A stretch of DNA of 12,161 nt from Diplocarpon mali. Lineage: Eukaryota > Ascomycota > Leotiomycetes > Helotiales > Drepanopezizaceae. Location of the stretch: assembly GCA_024741835.1 (NCBI GenBank), contig JAENRP010000660.1, forward strand, positions 1 to 12,161. The letters run 5' to 3'. Below are positions 1 to 9,090 of this stretch, one piece after another; position 1 is the first letter of the stretch, and each line of letters opens with the position of its first letter. A program made the translations under genes and the position numbers. Below the pieces are notes generated by a model. The model was given only the letters and a program-made list of their open reading frames with translations. It was not told the origin of the DNA and made no database searches.

Positions 1-4
1 AGCC

Positions 5-2072
5 ATGTCCAAGGACTTCGATCAGGACCCTTCTCCTCCCAAGGGGGGAGAGATCACAAAGGGGAGCGATACCGAGACCGAGCCGACCCGAGCCGACTAC
101 GAGAAGGGCCTGTCCCCCGGGACTCGCGCGACGGACAGCGGCATTCTGGCAAACAACCGTGAGGTCGACTTCATGACCCGGAATGGTCTGAATTTGAAGA
201 GTTTCGCCAGACGTACGTGCTCTGCCTGTCCCATGCCCCCTCCTCTTCCCACTCACTCACAACGTCGTAGGGACGGCCGTCGACGGCGAGGTCGAGTTTG
301 ACCGTTCCATGAAGGCCCGCCACCTGCACATGATTGCGATTGGAGGCTCCATTGGAGCCGGTTTCTTCGTTGGTTCCGGCGGTGCCCTTACCAAGGGGGG
401 CCCAGCCTCGGTCCTGATCTGCTTCCTCGTCGCCGGCGTCATGATTTTCAACGTCGTCTATGCGCTCGGCGAGCTCGCCGTCATGTATCCGGTCTCGGGT
501 GGGTTCTACACCTACTCGATCCGCTTCATCGATCCCTCCTGGGGTTTTGCCATGGGATGGAACTATGTGGGTAGCCCGCCCTCCTCTCCCCTCCTGCGGT
601 CCCGAAGAGAGAGACACACTGAGAGAGAGAACCCTGCTAAGACGCATCGCAGGTCTTCCAGTGGATCATCGTCTTGCCTCTGGAGCTGACCGTCGTCTCC
701 TTCACCGTGGGCTACTGGAACCAAGATATCAGCGTGGCGGTCTGGATCACGGTCTTTTGGGTCTTCATCATCCTCGTCAACGTCTTTGGCACGCTCGGAT
801 ATGCCGAGGAGGAGTTCTTCTCGGCCATCTTCAAGCTGGGCGCCACCGTGGCCTTCATGTTCATCGCGCTCGTCCTGGTCTGCGGCGGGGGCCCCAGCAG
901 TGGGCGGTACGGCGAGTACTGGGGTGCCCGGCTGTGGTACGACCCGGGCGCCTTCCAGAACGGATTCCGCGGCTTCTGCTCGGTGTTTGTGACGGCCGCC
1001 TTTGCCTTCTCCGGCACGGAGCTCGTCGGCCTGGCGGCGGCCGAGGCCGAGAACCCGGCCGAGGCCCTCCCGGGTGCGATCAAGCAGGTCTTCTGGCGTA
1101 TCACACTGTAAGGGAAAACCCCCCTTCCGATCCATCTTCCCCCCCGCCGGGCCGCGATGCAAGCGGGCCAGCCAGCTCTAACTCGGCGAGCCCTAGGTTC
1201 TACGTCCTCGGTCTGACCTTTGTCGGCCTCCTGGTCAGCTCGACCGATGACCAGCTGCTCGGCGCCGACAACCCTTACTCCGAGGGCACCTCCCCTTTCG
1301 TGCTCGCGGGCAAGTACGCCGACCTCAAGGGCTTCGACCACTTCATGAATGTCGTCATCCTGGTGTCGGTCATCTCGATCGGGGTCTCGTGCGTCTACGG
1401 TGGCTCCCGGACGCTGACGGCGCTCTCTCAGCAAGGCTACGCCCCCCGGATCTTCGCGTACATTGATCGGTCGGGCCGCCCGCTCCCCGCCGTCGTCCTC
1501 AACCTGCTGTTCGGGGGCCTCGCCTACGTCGTGCTGGCCTCGGATGGGAACACCGTGTTCAACTGGCTCCTGGCCTTGTCGGGCCTCGCGGCCCTCTTTA
1601 CCTGGGGATCCATCTGCTTGGTATGTGGAACGGCCCCGTCCCTCTCCCCGCTCGTTCCGACACCGCTCACCCACCCGTGCAGTCTCACATCCGTTTTCGC
1701 AAGGCGTGGGCGGCCCAGGGCCACAGCCTCGACGAGATCCCCTTCCAGGCTATTGGCGGCGTCGCCGGCTCCTGGCTCGGCCTGTTCCTGGTGGGCGTCT
1801 GCATGGTCGCCCAGTTCTACTCGGCTCTCTGCCCGGTCGGGGTGAGCGGTGTCGGGAGTGCAGAGGACTTCTTCATGTCCTACCTGGCGCTCCCGGTCGT
1901 CCTCCTCTTCTGGGCCGTCGGCTACCTCTGGAAGCGCCAAGGCTGGCTGCGCACCTCGCAGATCGACGTCGATACCGGACGCCGGGAGCACAACTGGGAG
2001 GTTATCCACGCGCACCGGGCCAAGATGGCAGCTCTGCCCCGGTGGCGGCGCATTTGGGACGCCGTGTTTTGA
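5..2072 (+). CDS. Amino-acid permease, GAP1/INDA1-like (five exons)
   Basis: Predicted plasma-membrane amino-acid/proton symporter of the fungal amino-acid permease family (APC superfamily). Exons 5-212, 271-566, 653-1107, 1197-1620 and 1683-2072 join in frame to 590 aa, a normal length for the family. The introns (58, 86, 89 and 62 bp) have GT..AG ends; intron 2 uses the donor GTGGGT and intron 3 has a CTAAC branch site. After a hydrophilic N-terminus of about 85 residues comes the family signature K84-ARHLHMIAIGG, then G98-AGFFVGSG in TM1, GELAVMYPVSGGFYTY (TM2-3), GWNY-VFQW-IIVLPLELT spanning exons 2-3, FAFSGTELVGLAAAE in TM6 and about 12 membrane segments overall. The C-tail (WKRQGWLRTSQIDVDTGRRE) is also typical. 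The ATG at 5 gives a plausible cytosolic N-terminus, but only 4 bp of upstream sequence is present, so no promoter can be seen. The exact substrate cannot be read from the sequence; broad-range amino-acid uptake is inferred from the INDA1/GAP1 resemblance. Confidence 0.94.
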
Positions 2073-2379
2073 TGGCTTGTTGCACCGGTAGCTCGGGACA
2101 CGTGTAATCGTAGTGTCTTTGGGGTGCGGTGATGGATAGAGAACGACGGGGGTACCTCACGGACAATCGTGGCTCTACGACAGTGCCTCCGGATTTTGAA
2201 GCGCTCGGTCTTCTAGGTGTAGAATATCACGTTTTGACATCTGAATCGCGTCGTTGATGTCCTGATTATGTTTCATGCCATCCACCCTCGTCTGCGCGAT
2301 GTCGCCCTGTGATTTCGGGAACGAGAATACAATCTTGTCCGGTGGAACCGCCGTTCACCACCAGGATGTGTCATGTCAG
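2073..2379. other. Intergenic, permease 3' flank
   Basis: Moderately GC-rich sequence between the permease stop and the decayed aldolase on the opposite strand. It should hold the permease 3' UTR. On the minus strand the reading just below the aldolase blocks stays partly open (a stretch ending near 2169), so the decayed C-terminus of the aldolase may extend into here, but no family motif is visible. No RNA gene, repeat or clear poly(A) signal was recognised. Confidence 0.5.
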
Positions 2380-2990
2380 CTGGAACACCGATCATCCAAT
2401 TGCCCCACGAACACGAGGTGTGTACCGCTCGCTGTCTGTTTCCATGTCGATTTCTTCTTCTCTTCGTCTCTACGTTCTCTGCACCTTGGACGCTTTCAAT
2501 CTGAGCTATCACGACTACACGTGACGGTTCGATGTCTCCAGGTTGCACGGGTCCCCCTCGTACAATGACGTTTCCGAGATGCCGGGGGTAAACGTCCACG
2601 GGCTGAAAGATCTCTTGCCGATCGGGGTTGGAGTCGAGCTCGATCAAGATTCCCAACGACATGTGGACAGGTTGACCTACGGTAATACACTTCATCCAGC
2701 AGAGTCTTGACCTCCCGGGCACTCTCGCAGTGCGGGATAACGATCTTCGCTGCACCCGCATCCAATGTTTTCGAGAGGACGGTCTCGTCTTTCTTGGGGA
2801 CCCTCTCGACGACCGTGGACATGCCCTCAAAGTGGTGCCGAGCGGCCTGGACAGCACTGCGTGGCGTGTGAGTCGGTCGCGCGCGTAGCACCGGCCAGGG
2901 ACATGGCGGACCTACTCGTAGGGCGACAGACGATCAAATATGGCATGCTCAACATCAAAACATATGACGGCACCAAGATTAGCCAGCCGA
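2380..2990 (-). pseudogene. Decayed HpcH/HpaI-family aldolase
   Basis: Separate blocks in three different frames match, in the correct order, a class II pyruvate aldolase/citrate-lyase-like (HpcH/HpaI) protein. On the minus strand these are FDVEHAIFD around 2930-2960 (the EH motif), VQAARH..EGMSTVV-RVP and KTLDAGAAKIVIPH over 2692-2858, PIGKRSFSPWTFTPGIS over 2518-2631, VVVIAQIESVQGAENVE over 2468-2518 and LVFVGQLD over about 2390-2420. The His, Arg, Glu and Asp that bind substrate and metal in HpaI (EH, RVP, IES, G..D) are all still visible. The blocks are separated by frame changes and by stops (for example TAG and TGA straight after SNRHV). The first block also has an extra codon, and the spacing before 2692 could be a dead intron. 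No intact reading exists, so this is a pseudogene unless the sequence has local errors; the neighbouring genes show no such errors. When intact it would cleave or form 2-oxo-acid aldols. It is tail to tail with the permease. Confidence 0.72.
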
Positions 2991-4689
2991 CGGTTCTGGC
3001 GTCAGAGCCCCCTTTCCCCGCTCTCTCCGTGTCAGGACATGACCCGGGGCGTAGGGTAGCGAACGGTGGATCGCAGACGAAGCGGCGAGAAGATCACATA
3101 CAGTCAGGTTTGGTCGAGGCCAGCACCTTGCGCGCCCCGAAGGTCGGTCTGGTCGAGGGACGACGGGATCGGGACTCGGGAGACGAACCTTCGAGACAAG
3201 TACACTCGGCATTCCTTGCGAAGCACCAAAGAGGGTCTTGGTGGCACCATCTCCGGCTTGACGGGAAAGCCTCGCGGAAATCTCGCGGGTACGTCAAGAG
3301 GGCTGAGCGAGAGGGTGCCTTGACATGAAGGTCAGCCTGACCTAGGTATCCCGGGTCGGTCATGATGAGCGAGGTATCAGACTTCGGTCTGAGAGGTTGC
3401 CGATTGTTGAGGAGTTGATTCCAGGGCGAGGGAGCCGCTCTCTCTATATAGGACGGGATTCTTGAGGTGCACCCTCGGCTAATTTGTTTACATACATGGT
3501 CGGTTCGGGGGGAGCCAGCTCACGTCATGGCAGCACTGCTCTTGCCACGCTCTCCGTGCTTACCATCCTGTCTACACGGGACGAAAAACATCTACGGTTG
3601 AGTATCTCCTGGCCGCAGACTCAGATCCAGTCCCAATCATCGTTCTCCTGGCCTAGGATCCTCCGAGGTGAGCGGGCGGTCGACCTCCCCTTCGCTGAGG
3701 TCGGCGACGCCGCATCCTTTCTTCCGATCACTAGACCCGTTGACCATCAAAGAGTCCGGCTCGAGTGCAGATCGTAGTTCGATATAGACTTGTACGCCAG
3801 CACAACCACACCCCTCTTCTAGTAGGAAGGCGTCTGAAGTACGACGGTCCAGAGTTGTCGTGGGAGCCGTTTCCTGTCCCCCCTTTTTTTCTTGATCTCT
3901 TCGAAAATCCATGATTTGCTACGGCCGAACTCTCGGATTCTTTGCCAAAAAGCCGAGGGGTACATTTTCTACCCATCTAACCGTGGGCTCATCAGCAAGG
4001 TGTTTTCAGACTTGGGCTTGTCCACACGAGTCGCTTGCCCGAGGAATCCTTCCTCTTCCTCGGCCGTGGTCGTGGAAACCTTTGCGTGATACGAATCGTA
4101 GAAGCTGAACTGCTCGCACACCTGATGTACCCCGAGATACTTCGGTACCGGTCCTGCCGCCTGGGATACCACGCATATTTCTCCCCTTGGAGATTCGATC
4201 GTTCAACCCAGTGATTATCCAAGCTAATATAGGTCTAATTGCCTCGCCAACGATAGATAATATAGTCTGCCTGCCTCGGGAGCCTCTCTTCGACTACATC
4301 TTAATCCGCCACTATGCTGCCGAAAGACTTCTGTTTGGAAAAATCGGCACACGATGATGTGCCCCCAACTTTCTCGGTGCAGTGGCATGTAAATCCCGAA
4401 ACCAACTGAACAAACCATAATTCCAATCCCTGAAGCATCATTCCGTCCAGCCTGATGCAGGATTTCTGATACTGGTCTTCATTTACAAATCACGGCTCAA
4501 AGTTGAGCATTAATCAAGGGTAGTTCCAAAGCTCCAAGATGATCAGAAAAAAGTTCCCGAGATAGAGGGAGAATATGTCATCATTTGAAGTTGCTTATAA
4601 ACGCATAGGATCATGTCCCAGAAACTTGCTCGACCCGGACTATACTATGAAGCAAAAATTTATTCAAGACCCACAAGGGATTTAGGATC
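2991..4689. other. 1.7 kb without a recognisable gene
   Basis: Sequence of roughly balanced composition between the aldolase relic and the exchanger. Short ORFs occur on both strands (none above about 190 codons) and none shows a family motif, transmembrane pattern or convincing splice structure. The most protein-like is a minus-strand stretch at 3969-4172 with an acidic run (AEEEEG), which may be a piece of another decayed gene. A TATA-like stretch (ctctctatatagg) lies at about 3440-3452 with no convincing gene after it. The 3' UTR of the exchanger should occupy the right end. Confidence 0.5.
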
Positions 4690-6274
4690 CTAGATAGATG
4701 CTTTCGCGAGCACTGTCGCATCGAGGAACACATTCGAGGTTGCCACATCAGGATCCGGGTAATACCACGCTGCCGTGCTTATGATGAAATACACCACCTC
4801 GAAAAATCAGCGAGACGAGGCATGGGGGACAGACAGGGAGGGGACTTACAACCAACAAGCCGCCTTCGAGAGCGTTCGACTCGCCGTCGCGAAGAAAATT
4901 CCCGACAACGATAATGGACATGACGAGCATGACGATCATGAAAATCTCAAAATTGAGATCCATGGGTTTGCCCAAAATCCAACCAACAATGACTACTAAC
5001 GGGGCATTGAGCAAAGCTGTTTGGATAGATGGACCAAGACAATGGTACAAAGCAAAGTTCTACACACGGACTAATTAGCCCGAGGGCCATCTATCCGCGT
5101 GAGCAGTACCTACCATCTGACCGTCCCATGCCTCGTCAATCGCAGTCAGATGTTCTGCGGCTTTCTCAACGAGAGGGAGGAGTATCAGACCAAGAAACTG
5201 ATCCGGGATCCCTGCCTCAACAACCTCCCCGATACGATTTACAAGGAATACAGCCAGTACTGTAACCAAGATGACCGAGCTTGTGATGGCAATAGCGCAT
5301 TCCGTAAGAGTGAACTTTGGCTTGGTTAGGTCGTCGTGATGGTCAAGATCATTATGCTCGTCTTGCTCCAAAACTTCGTCGAAGATGCTGTGGTTTGTTA
5401 TAGCATTGTACCAGAGGTACCTCGTGGCATGCGTCAGTCGCGGCAGGTTCTCCTAGCCAGAGTATGCAGACACCTACATAGCAAACGCAGCGACCAAGAA
5501 GATCGATGTGATTCGACTGATCCCAAGAATATCATGTTCCAGCTTCTTCTCCGTAAAGCCTTGGTGAGGGGGGGTTTCCGATTGAGTGGTCGCGGAGCTC
5601 TTGAGAGCCGAGTAGAACGCACTGGGAATCAACAGTCCAAAGCCAGCAACCAGTAGAAGGCTGTTCCCAACCTCACTCACGGCAGCGTGGAATTTCTGAC
5701 TTTGTTGACGGATGCCACCCATGACGAAACAAAGACCTAGACACAGCAGCAGATTGGTGAGGATGCTTCCGAGAATCGCAGCTTGTATGATGGGAATGAG
5801 ATTCCCGTGCTCAGCGGCGCCTTCGCTGGGAGCTGAGCGGTGCTTGATGATCAGAATCAAGAAGAGAAGGATTTCGATAATCGACCCAAACGTTGTCTCG
5901 ATCAGGATACCCGCGACTTTGGGCATCTTCCGAGCGAATTCCTGACCGGCAAATCCAAGGAGGTTTGCAGCCGGGATCATTCCCACATAGCTGATTGCAA
6001 AGACCCAAAGATCCAGGTCCGTAGTTGCAAAATGCATGATGACGGCCAGGACAGAAAAGGGCCAGAGCAGATTGACGGCCGACGACACCTGGTTTGAGCT
6101 GCGCCAGAGAACCCGGACGAAGTGCAGCGTATGGAAGCCACTTCTTCCACTCTCGCCGTCGGGATGAATCGAGCGAGGGATGAGTCTGGCGAGGAGAGGC
6201 TGAGATTCCGTCGGTGGTGCGAGGTTGGGGTCTTCGCGACTAGCCGGAAGATGGCCATTGGAACGGCGGTTCAT
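4690..6274 (-). CDS. Cation/proton exchanger, CAX/VCX1-like (four exons)
   Basis: Predicted vacuolar or other endomembrane Ca2+(cation)/H+ antiporter of the CaCA superfamily. Exons on the minus strand are 6274-5478, 5420-5114, 5059-4850 and 4797-4690, giving 473 aa. The introns (57, 54 and 52 bp) all have strong donors (GTAGGT, GTAGGT, GTAAGT) and AG acceptors. Features in order: a polar N-terminus with QPLLARL near residue 26; TM segments from about residue 68; the first alpha-repeat (P101-AANLLGFAGQEFARKMP..ETTFGSIIEI, residues 101-135); IQAAILGSILTNLLL; a His/Asp-rich loop at 284-297; then the second alpha-repeat LGLILLPLVEKAAEHLTAIDEAW (342-364), NFALYHCLGPSIQTALLNAP and MDLNFEIFMIVM..GNFLRDG. 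The start was taken at the ATG at 6274 (context caccATG) because a reading open further upstream begins only with TTG. Both exchange-site acidic residues remain (E134, E355), but the neighbouring Gly-Asn pairs are changed. The ion specificity is inferred from the family only. Confidence 0.93.
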
Positions 6275-6577
6275 GGTGAATTCGGAACCAGCGGCAGTGG
6301 GCAGCAAGACGGGGAATATGAGTGAGAGAGAGAGGGCGCGAAAGAAGCAAAGTGCAGAGCACGAAGCCGAATCCCAAGAACACCAGGATGTTTTTCCATT
6401 GATCTGTACGTGAACAGGAGGCGAAGTTGCACTAATGGATTACAGAGTCCAATAATCAGCCCTTGATTGTTCCATTTCATCACTTGGCATAACTGGGCTC
6501 GCTTGGCGACTTGAAAGCCCGCGGATAGACCGCACATTTGATATATGTATATTTTATTGATTACGTTCCTCATCCTT
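6275..6577. promoter_or_regulatory. Divergent upstream region of exchanger and tRNA
   Basis: This 303-bp gap separates the exchanger start (minus strand) from the tRNA (plus strand). Reading the minus strand, a pyrimidine-rich run (ctctctctctcac) sits about 45-60 bp upstream of the exchanger ATG, a common feature of fungal core promoters. An AT-rich stretch with tatatgtatatttt (about 6543-6557) lies just ahead of the tRNA. No coding feature is supported. Confidence 0.45.
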
Positions 6578-6666
6578 GGCCGACTGGTGTAGTGGTTATC
6601 ACGTCTGCTTTACAAGGCTTGAGCCCATATCGCAGCAGGTCCCCGGTTCGAACCCGGGGTTGGTCA
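6578..6666 (+). tRNA. tRNA-Val (anticodon UAC) with 16-nt intron
   Basis: A complete cloverleaf can be drawn. The 7-bp acceptor stem is GGCCGAC with GTTGGTC (6578-6584/6659-6665; two G-U pairs) with discriminator A at 6666. The D-stem is GTG/CAC (6587-6589/6600-6602), the anticodon stem 6604-6608 with 6632-6636, and the T-arm CCCGG-TTCGAAC-CCGGG (6642-6658). The anticodon TAC is at 6611-6613, reading GUA valine codons. An intron (6615-6630, aggcttgagcccatat) sits one base 3' of the anticodon, the canonical eukaryotic position, and contains a small GGC/GCC hairpin. The outermost anticodon-stem pair is a T-C mismatch (6604/6636). The A- and B-box promoters are internal (TGGTGTAGTGG and GGTTCGAACCC). 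No CCA is encoded. Confidence 0.92.
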
Positions 6667-6677
6667 TGCATTGAAAG

Positions 6678-6686
6678 TTTTGTTTT
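6678..6686 (+). terminator. RNA polymerase III terminator
   Basis: Two T4 runs (gttttgtttt) begin about 12 bp after the tRNA discriminator base, as expected for Pol III termination. Confidence 0.75.
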
Positions 6687-6689
6687 ACT

Positions 6690-7217
6690 ACTGTAATATA
6701 GATAATGCTTGAATCGCCCAAGCTTTTTGAAAGTAAATCTCATATATAAAAAGATAAATCAAAGTATAATGATTTTATTATATCTTTTCACATTTGAATT
6801 AGAACGTTTATTAAATGTATATCTATCTTCTTAATAAAAATTATATCCTTTAATATTTTCTATACTATCTATTCGCTTTTTATAACGACGCAGAATCACT
6901 ATGACGGCGGAAGCAAGGCATAAGTCGATAAAGTCATTAAGATCAAGGCTGCCAAATTGTATAGAATTCAAAGCTAAGGAGTATGTATAAAGTAGGAAGC
7001 CTTCCTTCTAATATGCTCTCCTTGGCCTACGACTTCTAAGAGTCGATTTCTATTAGCAAATTATATTCTATCTATTAAAGGAAAGGTATAGTAAAGGTGC
7101 GGCGTATCTATTGTATTAGTTTGTTTTACCTCTATTTGTACTACTATTTCTATTGCACCTGCTTTAATAGTTCTTATGCTTCTATTGCAACTATAGTATA
7201 ACTATACTATAATATCA
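6690..7217 (-). repeat. Probable LTR region following decayed ORF (3' LTR, minus strand)
   Basis: On the minus strand a purine-only tract (aagagagggaggg, 7218-7230) is followed at once by TGATATTATAG (from 7217), the usual polypurine-tract/LTR junction of an LTR retroelement. The following 500 bp are AT-rich and noncoding, with a 9-bp perfect inverted repeat (tatagtata/tatactata, 7192-7211) and a TATA-like stretch (about 6980-6990). The other end of the LTR and a second copy were not found in the window, so its length is uncertain and the left limit given is only the edge of the AT-rich DNA. Confidence 0.45.
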
Positions 7218-8495
7218 CCCTCCCTCTCTTAAGAAGCGAGGTGCCCTTATCTTGACCTACTTTTAGATAAAGTTATATATGATTCTGTTTTTAGCTCTAT
7301 TAATAAAGCCCTTTATCTTTTTGCTTACTAGATCCCCTTTTGCTTAGATAGTCTCGACGGCGGTCTCAACTAGTTCATCGAGATTGTCGAACGCACTAAT
7401 TAGCTTTCGGTTATAGAGGTCTTTAAGATCGCGATATTATTATTGATTTTTGCATATTTGCTTTAGTTAATCCATCTGATTTGACTTTTAGCGTTTGGCA
7501 AGGGTGCTAGCGGTAGTAGTAGGAGTGGCCTTCCTCTTTTGTATAATAGCATAAGTAGCGACTTGCTATTATAGCTTATTGTTTTTATCTTGTAATGTCT
7601 TAAGCTTTAGCTCGTCCTTCTTTGCTTTAGCTCGTAGGGTCTTTAATTTGCAAGATTATTTATTAAGATTATTATATAGGCGGTTAAACTCAACTGCTTT
7701 AAATAGTATAATAAAGACTATATAGCCACCTTATATAAAAGTTCCTCCTTTAGCCTTGATCTTTATAACTACTTTATTAATATTAGTAGGTAGGCGTTCC
7801 TTGCTTTATATAGCTTTTACAACTATCTTTTAAATATGCTATTTTAATGCTTTAAATCTAGTAGGCCTTAGGTTGACCTACGTCTTGCCTTAATTAAAGA
7901 TATTCTAATATAACTATCTTTAAAGGTTATTCCTTAATAGCCTTAATTTGCTAGGTCGCGACTTTCGAATTATAATACTATCCTTTCTCTTTATTAGCGT
8001 ACTATCCCTTTTTATCTTAATAGGCGTAGGTCGGTCCTCTTTATTATTTTCGTTCTTTAACTTATCGCAGAGCCAGTCGAAAGGGACCTTCTTACTAAGG
8101 GTAGCGCTATTTCTAAATAAGAGGGAGGTTAGGGTTAAGGTTAGAGAGGCGGTAGGTTCGTTCATTTCATCGTCTATTAAGAGTAGGGTTAATAATGGTA
8201 AGGCAGTAGGCTTAATATCTTTATTATTATTAGAGTTATTAGAGTTGCTATTTATATTATTTGCAAATAGTAATTGGAAATCTGCTTACTCTATTCTAAT
8301 AGGTATAATAGGTTAGTTGTTTATTACTTATTAGGTAAGGGCGGCTTGTATAAGGTCTTTCTTAGTTAGAAATGCTATTGCATTATTAATACTAATTATA
8401 AAATCGTCTTATATATTAAAGGAGTTGGCAGGCGTGATAGTAGGCGTAGTAGTCTTATTATTAAAGGGAAGGGGGTTATTAATTGGTTTGCTTAT
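7215..8495 (-). pseudogene. Decayed 426-codon ORF of unknown family, retroelement-associated
   Basis: One minus-strand frame can be followed from 8495 to a TGA at 7217-7215 with no frameshift. It is interrupted only by about 24 TAA/TAG codons, which read naturally as Gln (or Trp) codons hit by C-to-T or G-to-A change. A possible start is ATA at 8495 (a mutated ATG) before SKPINN. The N-terminal third is Pro/Thr/Asn-rich. The middle is basic (PFDWLCDKLKNENN, then TPIKIKRDSTLIKRK; the longest uninterrupted part is 7923-8165). A heptad-like charged segment follows (LKTLRAKAKKDELKLKTLQ, about 7590-7640), and the C-terminus has SAFDNLDELVETAVET. No CCHC knuckle, protease, RT or integrase motif was seen. 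The stop codon overlaps the TG of the following LTR-like start, so it is probably the last ORF of an LTR element, perhaps a Gag-like or non-autonomous product. I do not recognise the family. Confidence 0.6.
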
Positions 8496-8673
8496 AGTAA
8501 TAGTTAGTTAAGTAGTTTAGTTTAATAATATAGTATATAGTAGTAGGATAGTAGGTTAAAAGAGCGAGTTAATTAATTTGTAAAAGCAAAGCAAAGGTGG
8601 TAGAAAGGAGAAGTATTTATAAGGGAATAGATCTAGGCAAAAGTATTAGTATAAAATTAAGAATAAAGGAATA
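8496..8673. other. AT-rich spacer between decayed ORF and LTR A
   Basis: Noncoding, AT-rich. The minus-strand frame of the neighbouring relic stays partly open into it, so the true start of that ORF could lie a little further upstream. No primer-binding site could be recognised next to LTR A on this side. Confidence 0.4.
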
Positions 8674-8868
8674 TATTGAGCTTAAGTGAGTCGGCGCAGT
8701 AGGTAATGGAAACTTCTAAAGGTCGATAGTCGATATATTAGTAAGAGTTAGGGAAGGAAGGTTACCCCTTTCTTCCCTATAGCTATATATGTGTCGATAT
8801 CTTACTGACTAAGCAGTAGGGTCATATGATAATACATTAGAGTAATAGCTATATTACCTATCTCAATA
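8674..8868 (-). repeat. LTR copy A (195-bp copia-type LTR)
   Basis: Full-length copy of the LTR family. It is bounded by short inverted ends TATTGAG (8674-8680) and CTCAATA (8862-8868), which look like TGTTGAG..CTCAACA after transition mutation. It is exactly as long as copy C (195 bp) and aligns with it in inverse orientation over the whole length. In LTR orientation (minus strand) it is preceded by a purine-rich ctaagtaaggg (8869-8879), a possible polypurine tract, so it may be the 3' LTR of a largely deleted element. The flanking 5-mers (gaata, ccctt) do not match, so it is not a simple solo LTR. Confidence 0.82.
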
Positions 8869-9090
8869 CCCTTACTTAGACTTTACTCCGATTAACTTGC
8901 AGTTAGGAAAATAATAACTATCCTTTTGCGCTAATCTAACTCTTAGGTATCTCTTTAAATTAAAAACAATTAATTAATAGTAACCTCTATTGAAATTATT
9001 AAACTCTACTTATAGGGCAGGACTAAGAGTCAATTTTCCTAAAAGCGTTCCTTTATAAGACTATTATAGAGACCTGGAAGTAGAGGATCT
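8869..9090. other. AT-rich unassigned sequence
   Basis: Noncoding AT-rich DNA between LTR A and the less AT-rich segment that starts near 9050. The first bases could be the polypurine tract and the last remnant of the element that owned LTR A. No open frame of note. Confidence 0.4.

Noticed and set aside
309..311. Met at 309 as the permease start
   Set aside because: It lies in the middle of the conserved N-terminal segment; exon 1 (5-212) joins in frame through a proper GTACGT..TAG intron.
611..630. GA-rich run in permease intron 2 as a microsatellite or regulatory site
   Set aside because: Short and imperfect, lying wholly inside an intron; nothing suggests a function.
712..1674. 320-codon minus-strand reading opposite the permease
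   Set aside because: Antisense of GC-rich exons, Arg/Glu-rich low-complexity composition, no motif.
460..1845. Long 461-codon plus-strand reading overlapping the permease
   Set aside because: It is mostly the wrong frame through exons 2-3 and through introns; only the part from 1198 to 1620 coincides with the true permease exon 4. GC-rich coding DNA gives long spurious frames.
3969..4172. Minus-strand 67-codon reading with acidic run
   Set aside because: Protein-like composition, but no recognised family, no splice partners and competing frames in the same place; kept only as a remark.
6272..6307. Upstream extension of the exchanger from a TTG codon at 6307
   Set aside because: TTG is not a normal start in fungi; the ATG at 6274 has a good context and gives a family-like N-terminus.
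8121..8145. Telomere-like TTAGGG/TTAAGG stretch
   Set aside because: Only irregular near-copies inside the decayed ORF; no tandem array, so not a telomeric or interstitial telomere repeat.
7948..8316. Open plus-strand reading of 122 codons in AT-rich DNA
   Set aside because: It is the antisense of the decayed minus-strand ORF, is dominated by Leu/Ile/Ser as expected from AT-rich antisense sequence, and has no domain.
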